A stretch of DNA of 64,000 nt from Chaetorhynchus papuensis (taxonomy: Eukaryota; Chordata; Aves; Passeriformes; Rhipiduridae). The position numbers and the translations under genes are program-made. A model generated the notes under the pieces. The model was given only the letters and a program-made list of their open reading frames with translations. It did no database searches and was not told where the DNA came from. Below, piece by piece: positions 44,501 through 58,900 of this stretch. The DNA is taken from positions 1-64,000 of the forward strand of contig VWYX01000014.1 of NCBI GenBank assembly GCA_013396525.1, read 5' to 3'. Every line of letters starts with the position of its first letter. Position 1 is the stretch's first letter.

Positions 44501-47500
44501 CTACCACAACAGCCCCTCTCTACCAGGATTTAGCTGTTGAACATCTCCCTGAAGCACAAGTCCTGCTTGTAAGCACACAGCAGTGCCCAGGAGACAAACA
44601 TTCAGAGTAAGATCACTGCATCCTGTTTGGTGTAACAGCGGATGCCAAACTGCATCTGAGATGTTAGTGGGAGGGATAAGACTTTTCATCTCACTGTCAT
44701 GTCTTCCCCACCCCCAAAGAATTTCAAAGGTTAAGTGATATCAAAAGAAACCAAAATAAGAGCGTTGGGAGTCTCAGCCACAAGGCACTGCTTTCATCTA
44801 AGGCTGCTAGTCTCACTTGTCAGATGATACCCCAGAAAGAGAAGCATGACAGAGCAAAGCAAAGCACTGGAACTGAATTCCAAAGACATAATATTTCTTA
44901 CAATATCACAAACTACAGCATGCTAAGACCCTTTAAAATGTTTCTTATCTTCTCCTCCTCACTACGATGTTTAATAAAATTTGTCTTAGTTTACTTTAAA
45001 ATTATAATGAAAACTTCCTTGGAGGGTGGCTCTTTGAGCATCACTTACTCAACATGGGAAATGCAGCCTTCTGGTGTACCTGTTAAGGCCATCTTTAGAT
45101 TAAAGGTCAAAAGCAGAACTGAAGATTTCCTTTTACTCACATTTACCTTTTAACTCCAGACATTTCTCTACAGGTCTTTCCTCTTTCATCCTTAGCACAA
45201 GGATTCAGCCTTGGATTCATCTCACAAATGGAAGAAACCCACAAATTAAATAGCAGTGCTCTGTCCAGGCAGTACCTGAAGGGAAAAGGTTTGAACACTT
45301 TCTCACTCACCTCCAGAGAACATCTAGCATCCCTAGCACATTATCTCAAAAGCTTTTACAGTTGATCTGTTACACATTTGACAGTTAGCATTTGCTGTAC
45401 ACCAAGCTTTGTAAGTATAAAGCATAATCTTAGTAATAGCACCTTCAAAAAAGAACTAAGACCAATTAGCTTGAGAAAAAGAGAAAAGATCACTAGCCAG
45501 CCTCTGAAGCAAAGCTGCCTGCTGCAAAATCTGCATGGATACAGAGCTCTGCAAAATTATTAAAAGAGATGCATTTACAGTCTATCAAGTCACAAAGTCA
45601 AATTTTATGTGAACCTCTGTAATGTGCAAAATATTTGGTAAATATTGTAGCATTCAGTATCTCAGCACTCCCTTGTACAGTGCACACACAGAGGACTGGG
45701 ACAGGATGGTCCCATGTCTAAAATAAAGTCAATAATCAACCCTAAGACAGAAACACATCTACATTTATGGTAAGGTTATAGTGATTGGCTGTAGGAGCCA
45801 CCAGGCATCCAGCCAATTTGCTTTTCCAGTCTAAGGAAATGCTCAGTTTGTTTGAAAAATGATTTTTTTTTTTTTTCCCTGCTGTGAAGAATGCATTGAC
45901 GTCATCAAACTGGGTCTGTTGAACAAAAGCATGGATCCAGGGTTGTGTCAGGAAGTTGAATTATGAGAAAAAGGACACAGGTCTGTTTCAATTTTCTTTT
46001 AGAATGACAGGGTCTATGCCTAATTCTCCTTTATCATCTTCTGTAGAGGAGAACTGCTAGAGGAGACTAGAAGTGATTTTCTATGTGTTTTGGTTTCCAC
46101 TGTTTTTTCTAGGCTGTGTGGTTTTTTGTTTCCCTTCTGTTTTCTTGCTAGTGTGGGGTTTTTTCAGATAAACAGAAGCATATATGGCTCCCCAGCGGGG
46201 TGTATCAGGTTATTATTACTTGTAAAAGAAACACACTGCATGCCAGAACATCCTGATCTGTGATTTGATGTAACACCAGGCAGCACCTGTATGAAAAACC
46301 CAGCAAGGTCTTCATAAACCTTTCTGGTAACACCCTACTTTCCCTCTTCTGTGCTGTCATATCAGCTTCTCCACAAGCAGAACACAGTGTTAGGGCGAAC
46401 AAAGCACTTTGCTACCACATCATCTGACCAAGAACCTTTCACTACACCACAAACCCAGGTGATTGTAAGTAGTACATAGGGGTTTATGAAAAAAGGGAGA
46501 AGGGTAACCTTCAGTTGTCAGAATCTGGCCATACCACACTGCAACAAACAGCCAATAGTTACAGTGGTTACAGATCTTTTCTGCTCTACAAGACTGATTA
46601 TTTGAATAATGCAAAGGGTGGAGCAAGGTCACTGCTTTAATGTTTCACAGAAGATCTGGAAAACAGTAAAACCATCATAAAACTGTACTGAGTAAGAGGT
46701 GATTATTTAAAGACTAATGCCACTCTGATAATTTCCCAATAGGGTTAGCCGATGCTTGTGACAAGTCACATTACTGAAGGGGTTTGAATCAAACATGAAG
46801 GAGATGCAATAGAACTGCATGAGTAATGGATCACTCACTCTAGTACTAGAAAAAAAAGTCAAAAGCAGCTTGGTTGTTCTGAACATACATGAGGAAGGGG
46901 AGACAAAAAACAGGAAAGCAAAATAAAACAAAAAACAGACAGAAAGTGAAACAAACATACCAAAAACCAAACCAACAATGATCTTCTAATGTGTATTTTA
47001 GGACAAAGGAGAATTTAAGTTTGATGGAACTACTTTGGTTAAGTTATACTACATTAATCTAATTGCCCAATCTTAGTAGAAAAGAACTGCTACAGATTAC
47101 CAGTATGCCAAAACAAATCTAAACCAAACATTTTTTAAAAAAATTAAAATCTGTAATAATTTAACAGAGAAAAATGTGGTAGAAAGCAAGTCAGATCTTG
47201 TGCTTCCTCCCCCATTATTTTCCTTCTGGAATATAAATATGGATTCAACATTCTGAGGTGAGACCAATACAATGCACAGGGCTCTGGGCCCTCAGTTATG
47301 TTCTATTGCACCTTGACAAATTTTTCTTCACCTGGACAGACTGGTAACATTAATCTTCTCAAAAATCTAGCAATCCATAATGTCATACTACACCAAGAGA
47401 GTCAGCTTCTTTAGGTGCAAGCAGCTTTCTGGAGAGGGAAGAAAAGGTTTGATGCCAGTTAAGCCATGAATACTGATTCAAACTCAGCAACGCTAAATGC

Positions 47501-49249
47501 CAGAATACTGTGAACCATGTGTGCTCAAATTTATTCCTTGGGTGGTTTTGCACAGACCAGAATTTCCTATGACCAGTGTACATGTGTAGATATAGGACAA
47601 CAATTACAAGGGGAAAAAAACCAAAACACACACACACAGATCAAATCAGCACGGTAAAAAACCTAAAAATTTTCACTTTAATTCCAAAATCTTACCTTTT
47701 TAAAGGTGGAATTGCAAAGGAGCTAAAAAGTGTGTGTTAACTGTTCCTCGAGTGGGATCCCACCCCAGTCTGATCCCTGTTCCCACATTAGGAGAGGCGC
47801 AAGGCCATCTGCTGGCAGAGAAAAACAGCAGAGCCTGGACTGCTTAGCAGGCTGCTGCTGACACATAAATTAGACTTTAGATGAAGGATGAGTAAGGGAA
47901 AGAGTCAACGTTGCCACTTTTACCCGCCAAAAAGAAGCCGCTAAGATGCAAAGATGAGCAAAGATGAAAACATTGGTCTTATAGTACTCACTGATACCAA
48001 CTCAGAATAGTCAAACAACAAAAAGTCCTCCAAACACATTTTTCTTTCTTCATTATATATATAAAACCCCCACAAAACTAAAGTTACTAACTGCGTAAGG
48101 TATGACTTCAAGTCACATGCAGATACTGTTGTTTTGACATGAACCTGGTGGCTTCTCAAAGGTCTCTCAAAGCTCCCTACCAAGACAACAGCACTCCACC
48201 CCAAAGCAGCTTCATGCACACAGTCATCACTACCGGGGGGGCAGGGAGGAGTGCAAACCACATGCACCTAATAGGCTCGAGTGACGTGAGCGGAAGATAT
48301 CGGATAAATAGTGCAAGAGGCACACCGAGGAGACACTGAACCCTGAGCAATGCTTGCGGAGGGCCCAGTCACATAAGGTTTTGATTTTAGGACAAAACAC
48401 AATCCCCCTGAGTGATGGCTTTGGAAACAGTTCTACCAAGCTTTCTGCTGCAGCAACCATCCAGATCCGGACATTGCTTGCAGTCCCTACTCCACCCCTA
48501 CCCGCACGCAAATTTCCACTAAAATTAGCAGCCTCACAGACACACTGATTCGGGTTTGCCCAGTAGGAACTAGAGACATGTAACCCAGGCACTGCACCCA
48601 AGAGAGGTGCCTCCTGTTCATTATATTCCATACTGCCACTGGGGAGGGAAAATTTGATTGTTCAAGTGTACTCCAAAGGCAGCATCTCTAAAAATGTGTC
48701 AGCAGTAGCTTTGGTTTATCCGGAAGTGGTTAAAAAACCTGATGTATTTAAAACAGTAACTATTTTTTTGTTGATGTTATGTGTTGCAGCTAAGAGCCAT
48801 ACCAGCAGAAAAGCTGAAGGGTTTTTGAAAATCTGAGTCATAAACCACTGAAAAATGGTGCTTAAAATGAAAATGCTAGTTCAATTGCAACCATGGTCCT
48901 CCCAAGGCAATGGCATCATGTCAAAACCTGAAAGATCAAAACACATATTGGTAACTAACACCGTCACGTTATTTCTAACTCTACAAAGGAGGCCAGACTA
49001 CCAGCATTTCAAACCACTGAAAGCTTGCAGGAAAAACAAAAGAAGTGACTGGAAATAGTTACGAAATAGAAGTCACGGGCTTGAGCAACCCTTTCAATAA
49101 GACAGCAAAGGGCAGTACTGTCTGCTGCAGTGACTTTAGCCTGTTCTGAGTGCCTGCTCCATTCTACCCATACGTGACTGCCTGCCCCAAGCCTGGCCTT
49201 GCCAGTACTACAAAAGCAGAGTTTCTGCTCTGGGTGGGGAGGCAATTGC

Positions 49250-49990
49250 TCCGCGCTGCAGCTGAAGCACAGGAGTCGAATGCCTCATTCCCAGCACTAA
49301 GGCCGTTGGCTTCGTGACCTCGGGGCCGTGCCTGGCATCCACAAGCTGCCGAGTGGGTGTCCCCGACCAAGAATCCGCGATCCCCGCGGCGCCCGGGACA
49401 CCCGAGCGGAGGCTCCGTGCCTTCCGTTCCCTGTCACCGCGGGGCGCTGGCACTGAGCGCGGGGCTGTCCCGCCGGTTCCTGCGGTTCGCCGGGCGGCCG
49501 GAGCCCTGTCCGGGACGGGATCACCGCGCCCGAGCTCCCGCGGGGCAGCGGCAGCGCTCCCTGGCACCACCGCCGGCCCCGGCGGGTGCCGTGCCGTGCT
49601 GTGCCGGGGGCGGGCCGAGACGTGTTTGCCAGCTGGGGAGGAGCCGGGTGGGCAGGGCGCGGGCAGGTCCGGCTGTCCCGCCGGGAGGGCACTTTCGCTT
49701 TGCCGGAAGGTGCCGGGCAGCACTGTGCAGCGGCGGCATGGGAAAGGTGCGGGACAGCGGCGGCGTGGCCCGGGGGCTCCTTCCCCTGCTCCTCGTAAGT
49801 GTCCGCCCGAGGGGGACAGCGGGCGGGTGGCGGGGCCAGCCCCGGCCGGGGCAGCGGGGCCGGGCGGGGACGAGCGGTGCGGGACGAGGAGTGCGGCGCC
49901 GCCGAGCGAGGAGCGCTGCCTGGTTGCTGCTCGCCGCCGGCCGCGACGAACTTGTTACCGACATTTCAGTTAATTCGTTAGGTGATGTTT
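49250..49990 (+). promoter_or_regulatory. FAS: CpG island promoter of FAS
   Basis: A GC- and CpG-rich island surrounds the first FAS exon, with no evident TATA box. Human FAS also has a TATA-less CpG-island promoter. Several frames are open on both strands because of composition. The ACTA2 promoter lies about 14.5 kb away and faces the other direction. Confidence 0.8.
49738..49794 (+). CDS. FAS: FAS exon 1 (residues 1-19)
   Basis: The exon encodes MGKVRDSGGVARGLLPLLL and ends in phase 0 at GTAAGT. The start was chosen because it gives a short basic N-terminus followed by a hydrophobic core that continues into exon 2. No nearer in-frame ATG was seen upstream. Human exon 1 encodes about ten residues, so this one is longer. 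Confidence 0.88.
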
Positions 49991-52900
49991 TAAGTGGAAA
50001 AAGCTCACCTTCAAGTTCAGGCACTTCTGAGGGTGCTGAGTGAAGGAAGTGCGTGTTCTGTAAAAGGGGACGGAAGGGGGATGGATGCAGGCGGCTGTCT
50101 GGGACACCGGATCGTGATCTGTAGGTGGGGAGACCCAGGGACAGCTGGCGCTGGCCTCCATCCTCAGCCACCCATAGCGGCCGGAGACGCGGGCGAGGCA
50201 GGTGGAGCGACCCCGCACTGCCAGCACGGGGAGGTGCGGGACCTGCCCGGGCTAAAACCGGGCTAAAGCCGAGCTCGGTGGGAGCCGACCTGCACTGCAC
50301 CTCAGCGGATCCCTAAAACAGGGAATTGGTAAAGCAGAAAAAAGCCAACACGTGTGGAGGAGGAGTTTGAAACCGCTATGATAGCGGCCCAGGAGAAGCT
50401 AGAAGAATAGTCCAAGCCTGGCGACAGAGTGTGCAGCATTTACTGGAAGCAATAGGGCAGGGCCTTCCCCTCTTGCCTGAACCATGCCCTGCACACAGTA
50501 TGAGTCCCTGCAGCTTCTGAGAGCTTCCGTCTCGAGTCTCACTCTCATCAGTAAAGTTACCTTCACAAAGATCCATTCTGAACGGCTGCCATCAACAGCA
50601 AAAGTAAGGAAGTGTGTCAGTGGCCAGCACAGGGATCTTCACTGGTACAGGTACATTACGCCAAAGAGCTGTAGGGGCAGGAAGCTCCAGGGCAGGAGAT
50701 CTAGGGAGACCTAGGGACATGTGGATGCTCTGGCTCAGCCTGTGCTCTGGTAGAGCTGCCCCGAGGCAGCCCTGCTGCCCCAGGCCTGGAGAGCCTGGAG
50801 AGGGGAGGATGAGGCAGGTGACAGTGAGCCCTGCTGCATAGCAGAGCTGCCACCTGCCTGGAAGTGTGGATGCAGTACACATTGCTGCCCCAGCCCCAGT
50901 CCTCCCGTTTCAGAGACAACTCACTGGAGCTGACATTCGAAGTGTCTTCACAGTGTGGTTATATTGCTAATAAACGCAGTTTGTTTTGCGGTTTGTCAGG
51001 TTAAAATCAAGTCTTAATGTATAAACCACTCAAACTGTGATCTGATTTACTGCATAATAGGTAGTAAATTATTTAAAGTGTTTCAGAGAGCTCTATCCAT
51101 GCCCCTGCACAAATCATCCAAGCATAATTAAATACATAGGATTTTCGACTGCTGACAGAAGTGTGTATTACCTGTTCCTGTACAGGAGAAGCCAACTAGT
51201 GACAGAAATGTCAGTGTAGTTCAGCATGTTTGAACTATTCAGAATATATATTAAGATTAAAAATACTTTTTTTATAACACTGCTCCAGAAAATAGATAAT
51301 TTCTGCTCTTATTTTCCAATTGTTTCCAAATTTCAGTACACCTTAGAAAGACTGTAGCATTCCTACATAATTTCTGGTTTTAAAAAGTTATTTGTTTTAA
51401 TTAGCATGTTGTTTTACTACTTATTAAATAGTAAACCTGGTCAGAGTCTGGCATATTATTTTGGTTAAATCAGAATATGAAAAAATAGTTTGTTGAATGA
51501 GACCTCAATTTTGCAAGGAACTCTACCGTACACTCAAGAAAAAGAAGTTTTTAGCAATAGTCATGCAAAAATAGCAATGGTCTACGCAGTTAGAAAACAT
51601 CTGAGTTCTCACTGTAGAAAAAGCTACGAAACTACGTACCACTGAGAGACACACTTGTCTCAGTTTAGAGACAAATTTTAGGAGAAAATGCTCTGGAATG
51701 AACATTTCCTCTAAAGAGAAGGGCTCCAAAAATCCCTTTCTGCCAATGAGAGAAATTAATACCAGGGAGTGAAAGTGAAAAAAACCAAAACCTGTTTATT
51801 AACAAAGCAAGATACCCACAAGGCACAGGAAAGAAAAAAAAAATTAACTTTACACCTCACACCCCCCACCCAGCCTCGTGCCAGGAGGCAAAGATGGCAG
51901 CTGCTCCCTTTGTCTCTGGGATGGGAAGAGTGCACACAGCAGCTCAAGCAAAAAGTAGATAGGAACCTGTTGGGTTTCTGGCTTTGGTGTGCTTCTCACA
52001 GCAGGCAAAACTGGCGGGTTTTAGTAGTGTCCTTTCTTTTGTTGGCTCGGTCTTTCCTGGACTTCCAACCGGCCGGGCTCCCTGGACTGCAAAAATAAAA
52101 CAAACCAAGACAGTTCATGGGAAAAAGAAAACCAAAAAGAAGCAACTGAACTATCTCCGCTGGAGTCCAGGGAAGAAGGTGGGGAAAGAAAAAAACCAGT
52201 TTCTTGCCTAAGCAAGCAAAAAAACTAATCCAACAAAGGCAATGAACTAACAATCCATGGCGCCGCCGGAAGCACGCTGGAGAGAGAGCTTGAATAAAAC
52301 CTGTGCCGGGGGGGTTCCCAGGCTCCGGCCCCACCCCCTGATTCACATCAGAGCTACAGCAGCCATTTCGGGGCATACAGCAGACAATTAGGGAATAAAG
52401 TATCATCATAAAATCACCCCAAGACAATACTCTAAGGGAATAGGCCAGAGAGAGAACTGTTATCTAAATATTTTGTAATTATCTGATATGACTACAGAGC
52501 AGGCAGTTTTCTGAAGTTCAGAAGACATACCTTTGAAAACAGGGCTCCAACCTTACTGCATTGATCTTTCTTCCTCATATCATGGAAAACTAATACACAC
52601 ATTTACATGTACATGCATAAACAGCCATAAAATGATGGGATGACCCAAGATTCAAAGTGAAAAATATAAGGGCCTCAATTCCAGAAACATGTCCGTGCAT
52701 GTTTCCACAGTAACTATGTGTATCTTTGCAGTTACTCACCGAACAAAGAGAAAGTCATAAGAAAACCATATTGTGTTACAAAAGAAAAAGGAGAAGATAT
52801 TTTTATCTGTCCAGCTCCAATTCATCCTTAGCCACAACAAAGTTGATATCACTCTCAACTCTCCAAATTGTGTAGTTTTTACTAGGTGCTAACTAGTACA

Positions 52901-55900
52901 ATACTTCCAAAAAACAAAACCCAACAAAATAACCAATCATACAACTCCCAGCCCCAATATATTGTTGCAATTTGCATGTGAGTCAGGTGAGATTTTAAAG
53001 AGTAGTGGACTGAATCTGGACAGTGAGTGTTTTAAGATGCTGAACAGCAGCCGAGGCTATTTGCTTTCACAGGCACTAAGTACACGTTTCCCTTGGAATT
53101 TAAGAAGCTCAGGATGCTCCTAGTTTGGGGAAATACCAACTCCCATTGTTGGGCTTTAAAAAATGAAACTGGATTCTTTTTGGTTTTTTTATAAAAGATT
53201 TTAGAATGTGAAATACTATTTTTAGAGGTTATTTTGCTGCTAACTATGAGATTCAGTCTTGATGGGAGAAAAAAAAGGGAGGAAAAATGATACTGCAGAT
53301 TCTGGAAGCAGAAATTTCTAGTCATAGTGAAAGAACTGGAGTAGAGAATCCTCTTAAGATTACTCTTTGAGTGAAATTTCAAAGAGTGATTACTCTTTGA
53401 AAAGGCCATCCTGACAGAGCTAATACAAGGGAGAATAATTACAGAGAAAAGCATATTAAAATGAAGCTAGTTCTAGGAACCCAACTTCCACGAGGCAAAA
53501 AAAAGCAAGAAAAATCCCCCCTCCTCCTTTTTTAACACGTAGAAAGCCCCTGATGAGCTCATGCACCTTGGTCCGTGTAACAAATGTGGAGTGGAAAAAA
53601 AAGGGCCACGTTCTGTGGCCATCAGCTTTCTCATTCATCAGCATTTATGGATTAGAAATGGGAGAATGGCTTGCTAAAAATAAAATGTATTATAAAGATA
53701 ACAGGAGAAAGCAGAGACATTTTTTTTCTCAGGGTTAACACTGTAAAGTTTTTAAAAGTCCTGTATGCAAATTACATGTTCACACACTTTCAAAGCTGAG
53801 ATTACATACCTATAAGCCATGTCTTGCAGAAGCTTTTCAGCTGAAATAGATTGACATGTTATGAAGAATCCCCTGAGAGAGGAAAAACCGGAGGCCTGAG
53901 AATCCCAAAATGACACGAGTAATCAAAGAAATTAAAGGTCTTGTTACTGTGCCCTGGAAATGCAGACAAAAACAGGTTTAATAGGTGTCCAGTTGGTGAA
54001 AGCATTTTGGATGACTCTGCTGGAATAAAGGAGAGGGAGCAAGTAGAAAACTCTTTTCATTGCCTGGGCAATGCAAATGGAGAGAAACCAGAAAATTTGG
54101 GCTCATATGATAATTTTTATGGGTTCTGCTAAGGGTAGATGTCCCTGACCGATTGATCTTATTCCCACTGACTGCTTAGTGCAATCTAAGTGTTCAGTGT
54201 CAATATGAAAACTATTTTTTTTAGGTTGAGAAAATTGAAAGAGAGCCTCTGTGAGCCATTTTAGGCTGAAAACATACAGCCACTACTTGAGTGTATGCAT
54301 CATAAAAAAGCACCTATCATCCCTGCCTGTAAAAAAGTCCCTAAACTGTTTCCTTTCTGATATTAGTGTTTACTGCTCAGTGACAACAGAAAAAGCAACT
54401 AAGGTGTGTACAGGAAGCTAAATGACTATTGACTCTTTTTTGTTTTTTTTTTTTCCAATAAGACACACCAAAATTTGTAAATAGAAAATGGATTACTTTT
54501 AAGAGGGTGCAAAACCAGGAGAAAAAAAGTTTGAAAAAATCAGGGTGTTGCTTTGAAAAAAGTCTTCACAGTTTTATCATTATTCCTTCTACAGGAAGAC
54601 ACTGTAAGACATCCCTACAAGCAGAACCAATGTAGGTGTTTGGTACTACTTAAGTGTCAAATTCTGAGAAATGACTCCCACTTCTTGTAAGTGTACCAGG
54701 AAGTTCATCCCCATGAGCAGGAGCGGAGGGCATCCATCTAAAAATGTTATGCTTCTGTAGCCCCTCATATCAGCATAGCTCATTTGTATAAAAGCACAAA
54801 CAAGAGGCAGAAAGCTTTGTTCGTGTGAGGAAACACGTGACTCTACACACTATGTTTGCAGGCATTTGGTAAAATCAGCAGTTTTACTGATATTAGTAAT
54901 TTAGAAATCTGTTTCTTTCTTTGATTATATCCTATTTTCTGCATGACTCTCTGGACATTTTCTTCATACTGCTTTGGGAAAAACCAAACCAGACTGGTCA
55001 TACATCCCTGACTGTATTTTAGTAATTAGTTTTTGACTGGACTTTCTAGTCCAGTGTTTAGTGAGACAGTTCTCCTAGGCAAAAGGAAAACAAATCACAT
55101 TAATTTGACACATCCATTTGAAAGCTTCTGTGAAGACTTTAATTTTTTTAACATCATTACCCTGGGATTCAGAGGAGAACACCCTAAAAGCTTTGGCAGC
55201 AAAGAAAGAGAGAGCATCAAACAGGGGAAGTGATGGGCTGAACATCTATACCCACAGTTCCTCAAGTGCTAATATGCTTCTTCAGCTGCTGGAGCTTCAC
55301 CTCCAGGTGCCCAGAAAGGCCTTTTTAATTTCAGTCCTGTAACTAATAGTATAGATATTTTAAACAGTTGGCTGCTAGAGAAATAAAATGCTTACCACTT
55401 TCCTACCTCTGAATAGATTGGAGGAACAAAAGAAGTGGCTACTATAGAAGGCAATGGTCATATTGGTTACTTCAGTTAATTAGCAACAGATAACACTTCC
55501 TTCACTTGAGAGCCCAGTTTGATATCCAAAATGATTTTTCAGTAATTTAACATAAAGAGTTTTCTGCATCGAACTGAAATTATGGTCAGCATCGACAGCC
55601 CCATTTTATAGATATCTCATATTTAGCACGCAGAGTAAATACAGGACTCCCCAGAAAATGTTGCTGAGAAGGCTGCAAACTACACCAGATTTATCCTTAT
55701 CATTTTCCCACCCTATTCCAAACTAGCCAAAAAAAAAAAAAAAGAATGGTTTGGCCTCTTGGCCAGAGTACTTTATTACCATGAAAAGAGGCAGGGCATG
55801 GACCTGTACAGTTCCTACTGACTAGTAACAGGAATAAAAACAAACAAAAAACCCCAAGCACTATGCAATTTAACTTGACAGTGCAAAGAAATTCAAAGAA

Positions 55901-58900
55901 ATGGATCTGCTGTAAATTAATTTGAAATTTACAAATTACAGAATTAATTACAGAATGTCTGTAGTTCATGGCTTTAATATGGGCCCTCATACTCCATTAA
56001 ATCTAAAGTAATGTGTTTAAATAAACAGTTTTAATAAGGGAGTGAATATCAATATGTTTAGTTATAGAGTAACACTATTAATGTAACTCTGCTAGTGCTA
56101 AAGCACACCTACAGCCCTAAAGAGTTTTTTGGTCTAATTTTTTGTTCTCTCCTAGGTGGCTGCCTTAATTATTGAAACACAGTGCAAAAATGATACTGAA
56201 GCTCCAATGACGTACAATAGGAGGATCATTGCCAGGAGGGAAATTAACTGTAACAAGGATGAATACAATTTAGATGCTCAGTGTTGCAAGAAATGTGAAC
56301 GTGGTGAGTATAATTGTAAGACTCTGTTGAGAAGTCATCAACAGCGGAATCGCTTTGTGCTGGGATACTGAAGTGGCATGAGGTGGTTTTCTGGAGGCAG
56401 TGCTTCATTCTAGCTGTATCTTTTTTTGTTACAGGACATAAGCCACTTCAAAAACATTTCCTGAGCTCAGTGCACCAGTAACTTCTCACTACAGACAGTA
56501 GTTCTCGCATAACCTGCTTGTTACAAAAGAGCCAAGAATTAAGATACACATATTTTAGAGAGGTTAAAAAAGTGAAAACACATGCTTTTGCCAACAAGAT
56601 TCCATACATTCATGGGTTTTCCAATTTTTCACGCACAGTTTTGTCTGGCATGTTCTCCTTCAGTGTTAAATTGGAGGAAGAGTGGGGATAATCAAATGTT
56701 ATGCATACTACATTCCTGAAGTGCATCTACACATGCACAAAGAATGTAGATTCCATATTTGGAATCAAAAAGTATTAGGGATGAAAAATGAAATTCTGAT
56801 GTAAGTCTTAGAGCTTCTCTCTAAATTGTTGGTTTTCTGTCTCTACAGGTTTTGTTAAAAATGTCTCCTGCCCAACAGACAGAACCAAACACTGTGTTCC
56901 CTGTGAGAAAGGGAAGGAATTCATGGATCACCCTAACGACTTGGACAAGTGTTGGAGATGCAAATCGTGCGATAGCAAATTTGGTATGTCTATAGAAATA
57001 GCAACTGTAGCAATGACTCTTCTTTCATACAGGATTTCACTGAAAAGTCTCCACAATACCTGAATTGTGGTTAGCATGTAGGTTCAAAACTTTTAGCGGT
57101 AGAACATGAATGAATTAATGAGAAAGTCGTAAGTTTATCCTCCAGTTCCCTTTCATCAAGCACAAAGTAGAAATAAAAACAGTTGGTCCATTATTTCTCC
57201 TTATATCTGCCTTTGCTTAGCCAAAGTCCTTGCAAAGCAGGGACAACTGTACAAGCTGGTTAGGTCAAGGAAGACAAGTTCTCCCTCTTCTTCACCCTCT
57301 GTTTAAAAGAGGGGTGTAAGAAGCAATGATGGTTTCTTTTGTAGTCTTTCGCGTAATTGACAATATCATTAACATTGATTGTTGTCTTTTGAAACACTCA
57401 AGACGTCGTGTGGGATGCATGTATAAGACTGTAAGGTAAGCCCTGCTGGGTCAGACCAGTGGCCTACCTACCCCAGTATTCTGCATTCAGCAGGGGAGGC
57501 AAGAGGTGCTATTTAGAGATAACACAAACAAACCTGTCTGCTTTCTGTGGTCTGTTCCCTGCAGTCTATCAGCACCCACAGTTGTGGGAAAGGACATTAG
57601 AAGATCCATCCCTACCTAGTCATTTTAGTGTCTATTTATGAGCCCTTTGTTCATGAACCTGCTGAGTGACAGCAGAAATTCACTACCTGTTGCATAAATA
57701 CCCATCACAGATTTTTTTTTTTCTTTTTAAATCCATTAAACTTATCTCCTACCAGTTCCACCAGGTGTCCTGTAGATCTGATCTGTTTGGATTTAGGGAA
57801 TGATGGTTCTTCATTCCTCATACGCAAAATCAAGTTTAGTGAATGGAGACAGTTCTTAACTCCAATATGGTTGTAGTCAGATCACCTGTTGGAATATCAA
57901 TCTCTGGTGCTCTCCCCTTCCTTTAAGAACTCAATATGGATAGAAAACATTCCTCTCATTTGCTACTATAATAAGCATTTTTGTATGGGTGATGAAATTG
58001 GCTAGAGCAAAACAATTCAGTATTTTATACGGTGCCACAATTATTTAAACTGAAGGGAGGAAAAGGGTAATGGGATGGCTAGTCACAATATTCCATGGAC
58101 AATAATGTAGTCGAAGAGAAGTCAGTAGACTGACATTAGGCAAGAGGAAAATTACCACTGAAGTTCCATGCAAACCATCCTTGTGATCATCCATGTTTGT
58201 TATATCCGTGAGTTGCTTCAGCAATGGTTTCACAGTAGAACTTCATCAAATTCTGAAACATAAAGTGGTTTCAAATTACAGCAGGGCACTGAATTTAGTA
58301 ACTCAAAAATTCGTTTTATTTTTATATGCCTATGAAAATAGCTTTCATAATAGGTAGATACAGTAATTTTTAATGCAGAAGTATTTTTTTTCATAGATGG
58401 AGATAGCATCATTGTATACACCAAGGATAGGAGAAAACTAATTAATTTGGTTTGATTCTTAAGAATACTTAACATGGATATGTTAGCTAAAAAGAGAGTG
58501 GAATTGGAGGTCTCAAGAAAAGGTAAAACTTGTTGTCTGTCAGGGAGTGCAAAGAACCCATCTCCATTATCAAGAGGGGAGATTGGCTGTGTGATCTTCT
58601 GAGTTTCCTTCTGGTTTTACACTTCTGAATGGGAAAAAGAAGTTGGGATTTGGCAGTGCTGAATGAGTCCTCTTCTAGTGAGAACTTTATAGCATGATCA
58701 GTTTTCTGAGCTCTTGTCCAGCAGAGGTCTCTCTGACAGCCCCATATTCCCACTGCTCCGGCAGCCCGGCTCCTTAAAAAGCTGTGTGATGTATTATAAA
58801 GTTAAGTCTCGCCAGTGCCAGCAGAGGCAAAGCTAGCAGCAAGTCTGAGGACAAGAACATGTGGGCAGAAGTCTGCTTTTTCAAACTAATACACTTTAAG

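Larger units (their letters stand above)
35000..49200. other. Head-to-head spacer between ACTA2 and FAS promoters
   Basis: About 14 kb without a recognisable gene. It contains an old interspersed repeat near 39.24-39.51 kb, a short (AT)n run at 37773-37788, T or A runs (about 39518-39528, 40627-40639, 40903-40917) and a possible CR1 fragment near 41.51-41.58 kb. Local GC-richer patches near 36.75-37.4 and 43.4-43.6 kb show no recognisable protein. Enhancers of either gene may lie here, but none can be named from sequence. Confidence 0.6.

Noticed and set aside
49208..50300. Open frames of 130-260 codons around FAS exon 1 on both strands
   Set aside because: Same composition effect in the FAS CpG island. 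Only the 57-base exon 1 frame links in phase to the FAS exons.
51996..52427. 143-codon minus-strand frame
   Set aside because: It lies inside the LTR-like element and resembles no retroviral protein. LTRs are normally noncoding.
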